A DNA stretch of 64,000 bases from Gulosibacter hominis (GTDB lineage Bacteria > Actinomycetota > Actinomycetes > Actinomycetales > Microbacteriaceae): contig NZ_CAJGWQ010000001.1 of NCBI RefSeq assembly GCF_904842695.1, positions 186,001 through 250,000 of the forward strand, given 5' to 3'. The notes under the pieces were generated by a model. It was given only the letters and a program-made list of their open reading frames with translations, had not been told where the DNA came from and did not search any database. Made by a program: the position numbers and the translations under genes. Shown here piece after piece: positions 35,997 to 44,537 of this stretch (the stretch's first letter is position 1; the number at the start of each line of letters is the position of its first letter).

Positions 35997-36059
35997 CTCC
36001 TTCACGATCGGTCTTCGCCCCATAGGTGCGCAGCGAGTTCCGTCCGCTGTCTCACCGAG

Positions 36060-36389
36060 CTACGCGATACTCGCCCTTCGGATGGCGTGGCGTTCAGCCA
36101 CACGCACGCGCGCCAGAAGCACCAGCGATACCGGGCCGTAGAGGAGGAACTTGAACGCGTTCCAGACGCACACGACCATCACCGGGTAGAGCCACTTGGA
36201 AGCATCGTGCTCGACGAGCACGCTCATGAGCGCTGCGAGGTAGAAATAGACGACGGCAAGCAGCATCGCCGGGATGCCCCACTTCAAGCCGCGGCGGCTG
36301 CGGAGCTTGTCGAGCACGATGTTCGTCGGCATGAGCCGCCGCATGAACGCGCGGACGTATAGGCTGGCGATCCAAATGAAGCGAAGCAT
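36060..36389 (-). CDS. Small membrane protein with three helices
   Basis: 109 residues; GGAGAGGAC lies before the ATG at 36389. An N-terminal amphipathic part (MLRFIWIASLYVRAFMRRLMPTN) precedes a basic segment (LDKLRSRRGLKWG) and two clear membrane helices (IPAMLLAVVYFYLAALMSVLV and YPVMVVCVWNAFKFLLYGPVSLVLLARV). Similar short proteins occur in actinobacterial mobile elements, where they are sometimes labelled sulfate permease without support. No transport motif is visible. Only 37 bases separate it from the DprA-like ORF's longest start, so they are probably co-transcribed. Confidence 0.65.
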   Translation of the reverse strand: MLRFIWIASLYVRAFMRRLMPTNIVLDKLRSRRGLKWGIPAMLLAVVYFYLAALMSVLVEHDASKWLYPVMVVCVWNAFKFLLYGPVSLVLLARVRVAERHAIRRASIA

Positions 36390-36556
36390 GGGAACAGTCC
36401 TCTCCTGTCGGGAGGCGACAGGTAGTAGAAGGACCGTTCGACCGGAGCCGCACGTCGTGCCATCACGACGAGTGATGGCGTAGCGGGTAGAGGTCGCCTA
36501 CTTCCAAGCTACGCCTGAACTTCTACCGAGGCAAGAGCCGCCGATACACTGACCGC

Positions 36557-37669
36557 ATGGGCGAGGAAGATACTCACGACAGCGGCGCAGAAGGTAAAGG
36601 GTCGTCACAGTTGAGTGGCTTTTCGGCACACGTGTCGCCCCAGCTTCAGACACAGATCAACCGCTCGATCGGCATCATCAAGGGCTCCGCACTCTCGGGC
36701 CTGAAAATGCCAAATCTAGGTCTCAACGCGTCGCTGTTCAAAGACATGGGCTCGACGGCCAAGATCTTCGAGTCGCAACAAAAGACGTTGGCCTCGATTC
36801 TCAAGACTAACTCGGATTCTATATCGCTCATCAAGGGCGCAGGCATCAAGATGCCACAAGGCGCAATGTCTGCGCTCAAGCTGAACCAGGATTTCCTCGG
36901 CTCATACACACAGTCGATCCTCAATAGCGTCGATCTTGGAGTCTCAGACACCGTTAGTCGCGCCATTGCGCAGTTCGCGTCAATACAAGCTGATTGGCTC
37001 AAGCATCTTGCCCCTACGCTGGCGAACCTGAAGCGAAGTTTCTATCCTGAGAACCTTCAGCCCATCGATGGTCTTCGGTTTGAATCTGTCGAAGAGATCG
37101 TCATGTCGGATGGAATCCCGCTGTATGGAGTTCCACGTACGTCGATTGCGCAGGCGCTCCTCGAAGCAGATGGTCGCGGCAGACGACGCGAGATACTTGG
37201 ACGTCGATGGCGCTCGATTTCTGAAGACTGCCGCGTCGTGCTCGATAGTTGTCAGTCCTTGGCAACTAAGGCGTTCAGGGATTCGGCGCGTGCGGCGTTG
37301 GATGCTCTGGACGCTGGGTATTACCAAGCAGCACAGGCACTGGCCGGGTCCATCATCGACGCGATCCTCAACATGTACTTCGGTAGCGAGAGGACGAAGT
37401 ACACGCCGCACCCTGCTGGCAAGCGCACAACGGCAGCCTACGAAGAATTCGGTAGTCGTCAGTTCATCGCGTTCGCACCAATCTGGACTACCTACCAGCA
37501 GTTCCACGTCAACCAGGGCGACAGCATACCGAGCACTTTTAGTCGAAACGCAACGGCCCATACCGTGAGCCCGCGTCAATACAACCGCCGCAATGCGATT
37601 CAGGGGTTGATGGTCGCATGCAGTCTGATCCTCCGCGTGCATGAGGAGCACGAGGCACGCCGCGGCTAA
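36557..37669 (+). CDS. HEPN-motif protein, possible antiviral RNase
   Basis: 370 residues. The N-terminal 150 residues are Ser/Lys-rich and helical (SQLSGFSAHVSPQLQTQINR) without known motifs. The C-terminal part has an Rx4H motif, RNATAH at 330-335, followed by a helix (NAIQGLMVACSLILRVHEEH), the signature of HEPN ribonuclease domains. HEPN nucleases act in toxin-antitoxin and abortive-infection systems. TACACT at 36545-36550 is 6 bases before the ATG, so the mRNA is probably leaderless. It faces the AbiTii gene with 27 bases between stops. The DNA is less GC-rich than the core genes, consistent with transfer. Confidence 0.65.
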   Translation: MGEEDTHDSGAEGKGSSQLSGFSAHVSPQLQTQINRSIGIIKGSALSGLKMPNLGLNASLFKDMGSTAKIFESQQKTLASILKTNSDSISLIKGAGIKMPQGAMSALKLNQDFLGSYTQSILNSVDLGVSDTVSRAIAQFASIQADWLKHLAPTLANLKRSFYPENLQPIDGLRFESVEEIVMSDGIPLYGVPRTSIAQALLEADGRGRRREILGRRWRSISEDCRVVLDSCQSLATKAFRDSARAALDALDAGYYQAAQALAGSIIDAILNMYFGSERTKYTPHPAGKRTTAAYEEFGSRQFIAFAPIWTTYQQFHVNQGDSIPSTFSRNATAHTVSPRQYNRRNAIQGLMVACSLILRVHEEHEARRG

Positions 37670-37696
37670 GTCACACACCCGCGGAGCGTGAAAAGT

Positions 37697-38581
37697 TCAC
37701 TGTCCCAGGAAAAGCTTGCCGATTTCGATCAATGAACCGGAAATCACTTCAGAGGAGATCGAAAGCCCGAGTGCTACGGCTCCTGTGCGCACCTTCGACA
37801 AGAATCCCCGTGCCCGTTCCGACTCGACCGACTTTTCGCTGGCCACAATTTCAACGAACTCTTCCGCGTCTTCAGCAGAGAGGCCAAGTTGCGTAACCTG
37901 GCGAAGGAACTCATCTCTATTTCCGAGCAGCTTGGCTTTCTGAGAAATGTTCGACCCTGTAGCTACGCTATTTCCACTGCCGTAGATGTTGTTTGTCGTG
38001 TTGAACACAACCGGAGCCAGGGAAGGCTCCGTAGACAACGATGGTCCACCGACAGTTCCCGCCTCAGGGAACTGAGTCTGAAGAGCAAGACCGAACTCCA
38101 TCGCCTTGTTTCGGATCGTGTCGATGATCCCCATCAAAGACTGTCGCGGGATGGAGTTCCAGGCGCTGAAGAGTCCGTAAAACTCAATTCCGAAGATCCC
38201 CGCTTCCTCGTAGCGCTTGACTTCCCACGCAGGCCAATTCAGCTGCGGGTCATCGTCACCAGAAGCAAACGCTTGTAACTCCGCCAGCGGCTGACGCATC
38301 CGAATAGTGAACTGGTCAATGAAGTCGGGATGCGGCGGGAGCGGCTGCTTGATTTGGCTCTGAAAGGGGCCGGTAAATAGACCTGTTACCGAAGTGATCG
38401 TCGAGCGATAGGCAGGAAGGTCCGTTTCATCGTCGTACCCTGCAAGCTCCCGTTTCGTCCACTCCGAAACGTCATCTGCACCAACTCGCGTAGCCGCGAT
38501 CTGTACCTTTCGGAGAAGATTGACTGTGCTGACAGAGTCATCCGTAGCACCGTCAATGATCTGATCGAGAAGCGTCTGCAC
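37697..38581 (-). CDS. AbiTii-domain protein (abortive-infection type)
   Basis: 294 residues from GTG 38581, with AGGAGG upstream. The N-terminal ~190 residues match the AbiTii family: LLDQIIDGATDDSVSTVNLLRKVQIAATRVG, SEWTKRELAGYDDETDLPAYR. Then comes an NNIYGSGNSVATGSNI linker, common in defence proteins, a helical region, and a hydrophobic C-terminus (GAVALGLSISSEVISGSLIEIGKLFLG) that could insert into or associate with the membrane. AbiTii proteins are predicted phage-defence proteins; their biochemical action is not established. Convergent with the HEPN gene. Confidence 0.75.
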   Translation of the reverse strand: MQTLLDQIIDGATDDSVSTVNLLRKVQIAATRVGADDVSEWTKRELAGYDDETDLPAYRSTITSVTGLFTGPFQSQIKQPLPPHPDFIDQFTIRMRQPLAELQAFASGDDDPQLNWPAWEVKRYEEAGIFGIEFYGLFSAWNSIPRQSLMGIIDTIRNKAMEFGLALQTQFPEAGTVGGPSLSTEPSLAPVVFNTTNNIYGSGNSVATGSNISQKAKLLGNRDEFLRQVTQLGLSAEDAEEFVEIVASEKSVESERARGFLSKVRTGAVALGLSISSEVISGSLIEIGKLFLGQ

Positions 38582-38628
38582 TGAGTCCTCCTATTGCACT
38601 GAGCGGGCTGTCCCAGCCTACTTGGCAC

Positions 38629-38982
38629 CTACGACAATCGAGCTGGCTCCTGACGCCCCTGAGGCGCTTCCCGACAGACGCACTTCGGAATTTCGTCGTA
38701 CCGCTCCAGCGTCTTCCGCACCGAGTCGCGGCTGGCCCCGATCGAGCGGGAGATCCCTCGAAGCGATTCGCCTTGGCGGAACAGTCGAACGGCCTCGGCA
38801 GCCACCCAACCGTGGAGCCCGGCCGAGCGCCGCACGACGCCGTTGTCGGTGAGGTGCCGGGAGACGGTGGCGCGGTGCACCTCGTACGTGACGGCAAGCT
38901 CCGTGACCGTCGCGCCGCCGAGGTAATCGTCGACGAGCTGGTTCACCTGAGCGGGGGGTGAGAAAGGTTTGAACAGTTGCAT
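38629..38982 (-). CDS. Small helix-turn-helix protein
   Basis: 117 residues. It contains two HTH-like units in tandem: LVDDYLGGATVTELAVTYEVHRATVSRHL and AVRLFRQGESLRGISRSIGASRDSVRKTLERY, like the Hin/resolvase-type HTH or the N-terminus of a transposase. It may regulate the island or be a remnant of a recombinase or transposase. The start ATG at 38982 is close to the GTTCAAACC sequence also present at 33975. The gap 38983-39153 shows nothing certain. Confidence 0.55.
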   Translation of the reverse strand: MQLFKPFSPPAQVNQLVDDYLGGATVTELAVTYEVHRATVSRHLTDNGVVRRSAGLHGWVAAEAVRLFRQGESLRGISRSIGASRDSVRKTLERYDEIPKCVCREAPQGRQEPARLS

Positions 38983-39153
38983 TGCCCGTCACGACCGGCC
39001 CACGAACGTCGCAAATTGGGTCCTCCGCCCCCCCCTCTGAGAGGTGCGGTAGACGCCACGCTTCCATCGCTTGATCAGGGCTTTCTGCCCGGGGGTAAGG
39101 TTTGTGAACAGAAGCCTCAGGGACCCTCACGCGCTGCTTTGCGGTTGCCCGGA

Positions 39154-39618
39154 TCAGGCGTCGTGGATACGGCGCTCGATTCGGGCAACCGTTTTGTTAT
39201 CGGCCAAATATTCGCCGAGCGCCCCAAGAAATTCACGCCAACCATCCCGACTTTCGGCGATCACACGCAGCGGGTCTTCGGCAGCGGCGAATCCCTGCTC
39301 GACCACCCGAACGCGGGTTTTGTGGGCGAGCTGCGTCACGGTGATGGTCACGTCAGAGTGCACGCCGCGTGGCTGCGACAAGAGGCTGAGCTGAATTTCC
39401 TCACCTTTTGTCACCCGTACAACCCGGCCGGTTGCCACACGCGGGCGCTTTTTACGCGGCCGCGGGGTTTGAAAGGATGCGCGCGCTCCTGAGCGTTTGG
39501 GAAGCTGCAGCGAAGGCCACCACTCGCTCGTGTAGCGGTGCTTGGTTAGCGCAGCCCAGACAATATCGGCACTCACCGGAAAACGGGTTGAAATATCAGC
39601 TGTCGGGGTGAAAGACAT
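39154..39618 (-). CDS. SRPBCC-fold (START-like) protein, DUF2505-type
   Basis: 154 residues from the ATG at 39618. It starts STRFPVSADIVWAALTKHRYTSEWW, typical of SRPBCC/polyketide-cyclase-like ligand-binding folds, and ends with the amphipathic helix WREFLGALGEYLADNKTVARIERRIHDA. A basic stretch (RPRKKRPRVATGRVVRV) sits in the middle. Ligand unknown. A longer ORF to 39852 has an arginine/proline-rich antisense-like N-terminus and is rejected. It marks the return to core genome after the island. Confidence 0.65.
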   Translation of the reverse strand: MSFTPTADISTRFPVSADIVWAALTKHRYTSEWWPSLQLPKRSGARASFQTPRPRKKRPRVATGRVVRVTKGEEIQLSLLSQPRGVHSDVTITVTQLAHKTRVRVVEQGFAAAEDPLRVIAESRDGWREFLGALGEYLADNKTVARIERRIHDA

Positions 39619-39646
39619 GACGGCTCCAGTTACGGAAATAACAAAC

Positions 39647-39671
39647 GCCCCCGGTATTGCGAGCCGGGGGC
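39647..39671 (-). terminator. GC-rich hairpin between two minus-strand genes
   Basis: GCCCCCGG and CCGGGGGC pair across a 9-base loop. On the minus strand TTTGTTATTT follows, so it should terminate the small membrane protein transcript. Confidence 0.7.
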
Positions 39672-39695
39672 GGTGCAGCTTAGTGCCTGCGGCGG

Positions 39696-39875
39696 TTATT
39701 TGCGACTGTGGCCGAACACCTGCCAGGGCAGGAAGAACGCGAGGCAGCTGAGGCCAATACCGGCAAGGAAGAGCAGCAGGCTGCCAGTGCCCTGGTCTTC
39801 GTGGAATGCGAGCCCGAAGCAGTAGAGGCCAGCGGCAAATACTGCCAGGCACAGGATGGTGAGAATCCAGCGCAT
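39696..39875 (-). CDS. Small two-helix membrane protein
   Basis: 59 residues from ATG 39875, with GGGAG nine bases upstream. Two hydrophobic helices (WILTILCLAVFAAGLYCFGLAF and TGSLLLFLAGIGLSCLAFFLPW) are joined by a short acidic loop; the C-terminus is basic. A longer version from 39917 lacks a ribosome-binding site. Function unknown. Confidence 0.6.
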   Translation of the reverse strand: MRWILTILCLAVFAAGLYCFGLAFHEDQGTGSLLLFLAGIGLSCLAFFLPWQVFGHSRK

Positions 39876-40053
39876 GAATAACTCCCTAGTTGGCAAGAAC
39901 CGTAAATTGTGGCGCAAAAGGCGCTGGCAAACACTCTACGCGATTCCGCGGGTTCGTGCGTTCGACGCGCGTGTTTTGGTGTTTAGGGGCACAAAAACCC
40001 ATTTGGCTATGCGCGGCGACAGTCCAAGACCGTGATCGGCCGTCTGTGCACTG

Positions 40054-40067
40054 GACCATATATGATC
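40054..40067. promoter_or_regulatory. Near-palindrome before the monooxygenase operon
   Basis: GACCATATATGATC matches its complement at 12 of 14 positions and lies 48 bases before the monooxygenase start. It may be an operator or include the -10 region of that operon. Confidence 0.35.
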
Positions 40068-40115
40068 TGGCGTAGCTAGGCGAAGTTTGGCATCCGCAAT
40101 GAAGGGGAGAACGCC

Positions 40116-42095
40116 ATGCTGTTTCACGATCACGGTTATCACTCGGATGATCCACGGGTCAAACCAGCTGCTGGCTGTGGCATCGATCGAGCCAGCGACC
40201 TACCCGATGAGATCGACGTGCTCATCGTCGGTACCGGGCCGGCCGGGATGCTCGCTGCCGCGCAGCTATCACGATTCCCGAATATCAACACGCGCATCAT
40301 TGAGCGCCGCGCCGGACGACTCGAAATTGGCCAGGCCGACGGCATCCAGGCGCGCAGCGTCGAAACATTCCAGGCATTCGGGTTCGCCGACCGCATCATC
40401 CAAGAGGCCTTCCATCTCACCGAGATGGCCTTCTGGAAACCCGACCCCGAGCATCCCGAAAATATTCACCGGGCGGCACGCACCCCTGACGATCCCGCGA
40501 ACGTCAGTGAGTTTCCGCATCTGATTGTGAACCAGGCACGCGTGCTCGACTACTTCGCCGAATATGCCCGGCAGCGGCCCGGCCGCGTGACCCCCGACTA
40601 TGGCGTCGAATTTATCGAGCTGAGCTTCGACGACGGTGCCGAATACCCGGTGCTCGTTGATGTCGAATATGTCGCGGGCCCACGCGAGGGTCAGCGGCGA
40701 CAGGTGCGAGCAAAATACGTGCTCGGTGCTGACGGAGCCCACTCGCGAGTGCGAAAAGCCATCGGTGCGAAGCGCCAGGGAAAGGTGGCTTTTCACGCGT
40801 GGGGCGTTATGGATGTGCTTGCCAACACCGATTTCCCCGATATCCGCACCAAATGCGCGATCACCTCAAATGATGGCGGCAGCATTCTGCACATCCCGCG
40901 CGAGGGCGGCTACCTCTTCCGCATGTATGTCGACCTCGGTGAAGTTGCCGCAGACGATAACCATCAGGTGCGCAATACACCCCTCGACGAAATCATTAGG
41001 CGTGCCAACAGCATCCTGCACCCGTACAGTCTGGATGTGCGGCAGGTTGCCTGGTGGAGCGTTTATGAGGTTGGCCATCGCGTCACCGACCGCTTTGACG
41101 ACATTTCGCCCGAGCGTGAGCATCTTGAACCGCGCGTGTTCATCGCCGGGGATGCTTGTCACACGCACTCGGCCAAGGCGGGCCAGGGAATGAACGTTTC
41201 GATGCAGGATGCGTTCAATCTGGCGTGGAAGCTCGCCCACGTGCTTGAAGGGCGCAGCCCCGCATCGTTGCTGCGCACCTACACCGGTGAACGCCAGGTG
41301 ATCGCACAAAATCTCATCGATTTTGATATGCAGTGGTCGTCGATGATGGCAAAAAAGCCGGAAGAGTTTTCGAGCCCCACCGAGCTGGAAGATTTTTACC
41401 AGTCGACATTTGAATTCCCCGCCGGATTCATGACCCAGTATGAGCCGTCGATGATCACCGGCACCGATGAGTATCAGCATCTGGCCACCGGGTTCCCGGT
41501 GGGGAAGCGGTTTCGATCGGCACGGGCAATTCGCCTCAGCGACCGCACCGCCCAGCATCTCGGGCACCTGCACGAGGCTGACGGGCGTTGGCGGCTGTAT
41601 GTGTGCACCGGAACCGATATTTCAGCCGACGGGCCATTCGCGTATTGGGCCCAGTGGTGGTCGAGCGACCGGCACTCGCCCCTCAATACGCACGTGCCCC
41701 AGGGGGATGATCCCGAATCGCTCTTTGATGTCAAAGCAATTTATCCCCACGACTACACCGAGATTGAACTCACCCAGGTACCGGATGCATTCAAACCGGC
41801 CGGCGGCCCGCTCGGGCTTGTGAACGTGAACAATAGTTTTGCGCAGGGCACCACTTGGCGTACCCCGGCAGATTTTTATAGTGAGCGCGGCATTTCAGAT
41901 ACCGGATGCGTGATCGTGGTGCGTCCCGACCAGTATGTGGCAAACATTCTGCCGCTGACCGCAACCGACGAGCTGGCCGAGTTTTTCCGGGGCTTCCTGC
42001 TCGATCGCAGTGGCGAGTGGAGCGATATGCTGACCCAGGAGCGTGCCAAGATGGATCTTTCAACTCCTGAGCGCACCAAACTATCGGCCGAATAG
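40116..42095 (+). CDS. FAD-dependent aromatic monooxygenase (phenol 2-monooxygenase/3-hydroxybenzoate type)
   Basis: 659 residues of the group A flavoprotein hydroxylases. FAD-binding motifs: GTGPAGMLAAAQLSRF (about 40-55), the DG motif in VLGADGAHSRVRKAIG, and the GD motif in VFIAGDACHTHSAKAGQGMNVSMQDAFNLAWKL. The C-terminal ~200 residues form the thioredoxin-like dimerisation domain of phenol hydroxylases. It should hydroxylate a phenolic ring with O2 and NAD(P)H; substrate unknown, but the phenylacetate cluster 6 kb away shows that this genome handles aromatics. The aminotransferase follows after 9 bases, so both are in one operon. Confidence 0.85.
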   Translation: MLFHDHGYHSDDPRVKPAAGCGIDRASDLPDEIDVLIVGTGPAGMLAAAQLSRFPNINTRIIERRAGRLEIGQADGIQARSVETFQAFGFADRIIQEAFHLTEMAFWKPDPEHPENIHRAARTPDDPANVSEFPHLIVNQARVLDYFAEYARQRPGRVTPDYGVEFIELSFDDGAEYPVLVDVEYVAGPREGQRRQVRAKYVLGADGAHSRVRKAIGAKRQGKVAFHAWGVMDVLANTDFPDIRTKCAITSNDGGSILHIPREGGYLFRMYVDLGEVAADDNHQVRNTPLDEIIRRANSILHPYSLDVRQVAWWSVYEVGHRVTDRFDDISPEREHLEPRVFIAGDACHTHSAKAGQGMNVSMQDAFNLAWKLAHVLEGRSPASLLRTYTGERQVIAQNLIDFDMQWSSMMAKKPEEFSSPTELEDFYQSTFEFPAGFMTQYEPSMITGTDEYQHLATGFPVGKRFRSARAIRLSDRTAQHLGHLHEADGRWRLYVCTGTDISADGPFAYWAQWWSSDRHSPLNTHVPQGDDPESLFDVKAIYPHDYTEIELTQVPDAFKPAGGPLGLVNVNNSFAQGTTWRTPADFYSERGISDTGCVIVVRPDQYVANILPLTATDELAEFFRGFLLDRSGEWSDMLTQERAKMDLSTPERTKLSAE

Positions 42096-42104
42096 GGAGC
42101 AACA

Positions 42105-43391
42105 ATGATGTCCGAGAGCGGAAGCGTGCCAAGCATCCTCACCCGTCGCGAACACGTGCTCGCTGGCACCTACCGGCTCTTCTATGACGACCCCGTGACC
42201 GTGGCGCAGGCCAACGGAATTCGCATCACGGATGCATCCGGTGCCGAATATCTTGACGCCTACAACAATGTGCCGTGCATCGGCCATTCTGACGCTGAAG
42301 TCGCCGAAGCCGTGCAGGCCGAGATGCTGCGCGCCAATACGCACACACGTTATGCCGACGAGGGCGTGGTGGCCTATGCCGAGGCGCTGCTCGCGCACTT
42401 TCCCGAGCCTCTCGACCGGGCAGCGTTTACCTGTTCTGGTAGCGAGGCGAATGATCTCGCTCTGCAGCTCGCGCGCCACGCTACCGGGGCGCGGGGCATC
42501 ATTGTTACCGAGCACGCGTATCACGGCACCACAACAGCGGTGCGGGAAGTTTCGCCCAGCTTTGTCGGCCGAGTTGGCATCGCCGACTACGCCGTTACCG
42601 TCGCGATTCCGCGGGCCGGCGCAGAGGATGAACGCGCGGCACAATTTGCGCAGTCGGTCGCTGACGCAATCAAGGTGCTGGAGTCACGCGGCCACGGCGT
42701 GGCTGCGCTGCTGATTGATACCGCACTCACCAGCGACGGTATTTTTGCACCGGCGACGTTTATTGCGGATGCGGCGGCACTGGTACAAGAGCACGGCGGG
42801 CTCATAATCGCCGACGAGGTGCAGGCCGGTTTTTGCCGCACCGGACGCTGGTGGGGATTTGAACACGCTGGGATCGTGCCTGACCTCGTGACCCTCGGAA
42901 AACCGATGGCGAACGGGATGCCGATGGCCGGGGTGGTGGGCCCGGCCGAGCTGTTCGAACGGTTCGGCCGCGAGTTTAGATATTTCAATACCTTTGCCGG
43001 CACGGCCGCACCGGTTGCCGCTGCGAGCGTTGTGTTGCGTCGCCTCGAGTCGATGGCGGCGCCGGATAGCGTCACGCAGCTGGGAGAGCAGCTTCGCAGT
43101 GGGCTTGACCGTGTGTTTGCCGAGCACGGCGTTGCTGCGCAAGTGCGCGGCGCCGGCCTCATGGTCGGTGTGGATCTTGATCCGACGGGCGAAAACCCCG
43201 CGGCTGCGGGTGCACAGGTTCGGGCTCTCGTGAACGGGCTGCGGCGCGGGGGAGTGCTGGTGAGTCACACAGGCCCGAACGGTGAGGCACTCAAAATTCG
43301 TCCGCCGCTGTGCATCCAGTCGATTGAAATCAACGAAATTGTCGCCGCGGTTGACCGCGTGCTCGCCGAAGCTTCGGAGCAGCGCCAATGA
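42105..43391 (+). CDS. Class III PLP-dependent aminotransferase or phospholyase
   Basis: 428 residues of the class III fold. PLP-binding features: SGSEANDLALQLAR, HAYHGTTTAVREV, LIIADEVQAGFCRTG with the conserved Asp, and the Schiff-base Lys in LVTLGKPMANGMPMAG. Residues after the Lys and the pairing with an APH-type kinase fit the subgroup including ethanolamine-phosphate and 5-phosphohydroxylysine phospholyases, which eliminate phosphate and ammonia rather than transaminate. The kinase start overlaps its stop by four bases. The substrate is not deducible. Confidence 0.8.
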   Translation: MMSESGSVPSILTRREHVLAGTYRLFYDDPVTVAQANGIRITDASGAEYLDAYNNVPCIGHSDAEVAEAVQAEMLRANTHTRYADEGVVAYAEALLAHFPEPLDRAAFTCSGSEANDLALQLARHATGARGIIVTEHAYHGTTTAVREVSPSFVGRVGIADYAVTVAIPRAGAEDERAAQFAQSVADAIKVLESRGHGVAALLIDTALTSDGIFAPATFIADAAALVQEHGGLIIADEVQAGFCRTGRWWGFEHAGIVPDLVTLGKPMANGMPMAGVVGPAELFERFGREFRYFNTFAGTAAPVAAASVVLRRLESMAAPDSVTQLGEQLRSGLDRVFAEHGVAAQVRGAGLMVGVDLDPTGENPAAAGAQVRALVNGLRRGGVLVSHTGPNGEALKIRPPLCIQSIEINEIVAAVDRVLAEASEQRQ

Positions 43392-44419
43392 GCGGCGTAG
43401 CGGCTCCGGCGCTTTCGATCGATCAGCTGGCACCACTATTGGCGAAGGCCTACAGGCTCACGGTGCGGGATCCGCGCTGGCTCGAGGGCGAGTACGACCG
43501 CAACCTGCGTCTTATTGACGATGCCGGCGCGTATTGGGTTGTCAAAATCAGTGATGGCTCCGCAGCGCCGGCCGTGGCTTGGCAGGAGGCGCTGCTAACG
43601 CACATCGAGCAGCATCCGCTCGACTTTGCGGTGCCGCGTCTACTGCCAACAGCCACCGGCTCGAGACACCTCGAATTTGCAGCAGATAACGGCCAGACGG
43701 CGATTATTCGGGTGCTCAGCTGGGTTGACGGCACGCTGCTATGTGATGTGCCGGAGATTACTCCGGCACTGCTGCGCTCAATCGGTAAGGCATCCGCGCA
43801 GCTGACGAATGCGTATCGGGGTTTCGCACCCGAGACGATGCCACCGCGGCACCACTGGCTCATTGAGGATGCGCTGGAGTCCTTCGACGCGGTCCGGCCG
43901 CTGGTCACCGGCGAAGCTGCCGCTTTTGCTACCGAGTTGGAAGCGATTCGGAATGAATTTGCCCAGGTCAAACCGGTATTTGCGAGACTCCCACAGGGTG
44001 TCGTGCATCAGGATTTGCACGACCAAAACGTGATGGTCGATGTCGAGAACGGCCGAGTGAGCGGTGCCATCGACTTCAATGATGCGTACCCGACTGCGCT
44101 TGTTGCCGATCTCGCGATTGCTGGGGCATACGGGATGCTTCGACTACCGGACCCGGTAGCCGCGCTGGCTGAGGTTGTACAGGGATATCGCGAGTTTCGC
44201 GCACTGAGTGCCGACGAACTCCGGGTGATTCTGCCCGCCGCGGCCATGCGGCTGGCAATCAACTGGCTCACCTGGGCTGCACGAGGCAGTGCCGGGGGAG
44301 AGGGGTATGCGCAGGCCCGCTCGCTGCATACAAGGCCGACTCTGGAGCTACTCCTGACCGAGGGGATTCCCTCCGCCACCGAGCGGTTGGCGGGCCTATT
44401 GCAATCAGATCAGCAGTAG
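43388..44419 (+). CDS. APH-family small-molecule kinase
   Basis: 343 residues of the aminoglycoside-phosphotransferase/choline-kinase fold. The catalytic loop VVHQDLHDQNVMVD has the Brenner motif HxDxxxxN, and the metal-binding Asp follows in AIDFNDAYPTALVADLAIA. The N-terminal lobe has AYWVVKIS with the ATP-contacting Lys. Relatives include hydroxylysine kinase and homoserine kinase type II. Being coupled to a class III PLP enzyme, it may phosphorylate a hydroxy-amine that the neighbour then cleaves. It ends the operon begun by the monooxygenase. Confidence 0.78.
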   Translation: MSGVAAPALSIDQLAPLLAKAYRLTVRDPRWLEGEYDRNLRLIDDAGAYWVVKISDGSAAPAVAWQEALLTHIEQHPLDFAVPRLLPTATGSRHLEFAADNGQTAIIRVLSWVDGTLLCDVPEITPALLRSIGKASAQLTNAYRGFAPETMPPRHHWLIEDALESFDAVRPLVTGEAAAFATELEAIRNEFAQVKPVFARLPQGVVHQDLHDQNVMVDVENGRVSGAIDFNDAYPTALVADLAIAGAYGMLRLPDPVAALAEVVQGYREFRALSADELRVILPAAAMRLAINWLTWAARGSAGGEGYAQARSLHTRPTLELLLTEGIPSATERLAGLLQSDQQ

Positions 44420-44520
44420 GTCTGCCGACTGCATAGCGCTTGCAGGGATTGCCTGGGTGGCAATCGCAGCCGAACGTGGATTTTGCAGCACCGAGAAGGT
44501 AGGATGATATTGCCCAATTG

Positions 44521-44537
44521 TGTATATTATGTCATTC
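44521..44537 (+). repeat. 17-bp AT-rich repeat, copy 1
   Basis: TGTATATTATGTCATTC differs from copy 2 at 45004-45020 by one base. It is much more AT-rich than the surroundings. It lies 101 bases past the kinase stop and may be an operator or repeat end. Confidence 0.6.

Noticed and set aside
35472-36362. 296-residue plus-strand ORF over the DprA-like gene
   Set aside because: His/Arg-rich shadow of a frame with clear DprA motifs on the other strand.
38618-39130. 170-residue minus-strand ORF before the SRPBCC gene
   Set aside because: Overlaps the better HTH ORF in another frame. A different frame at 38995-39122 reads LTPGQKALIKRWKRGVYRTS, which might be a gene tail, but no start or family could be supported.
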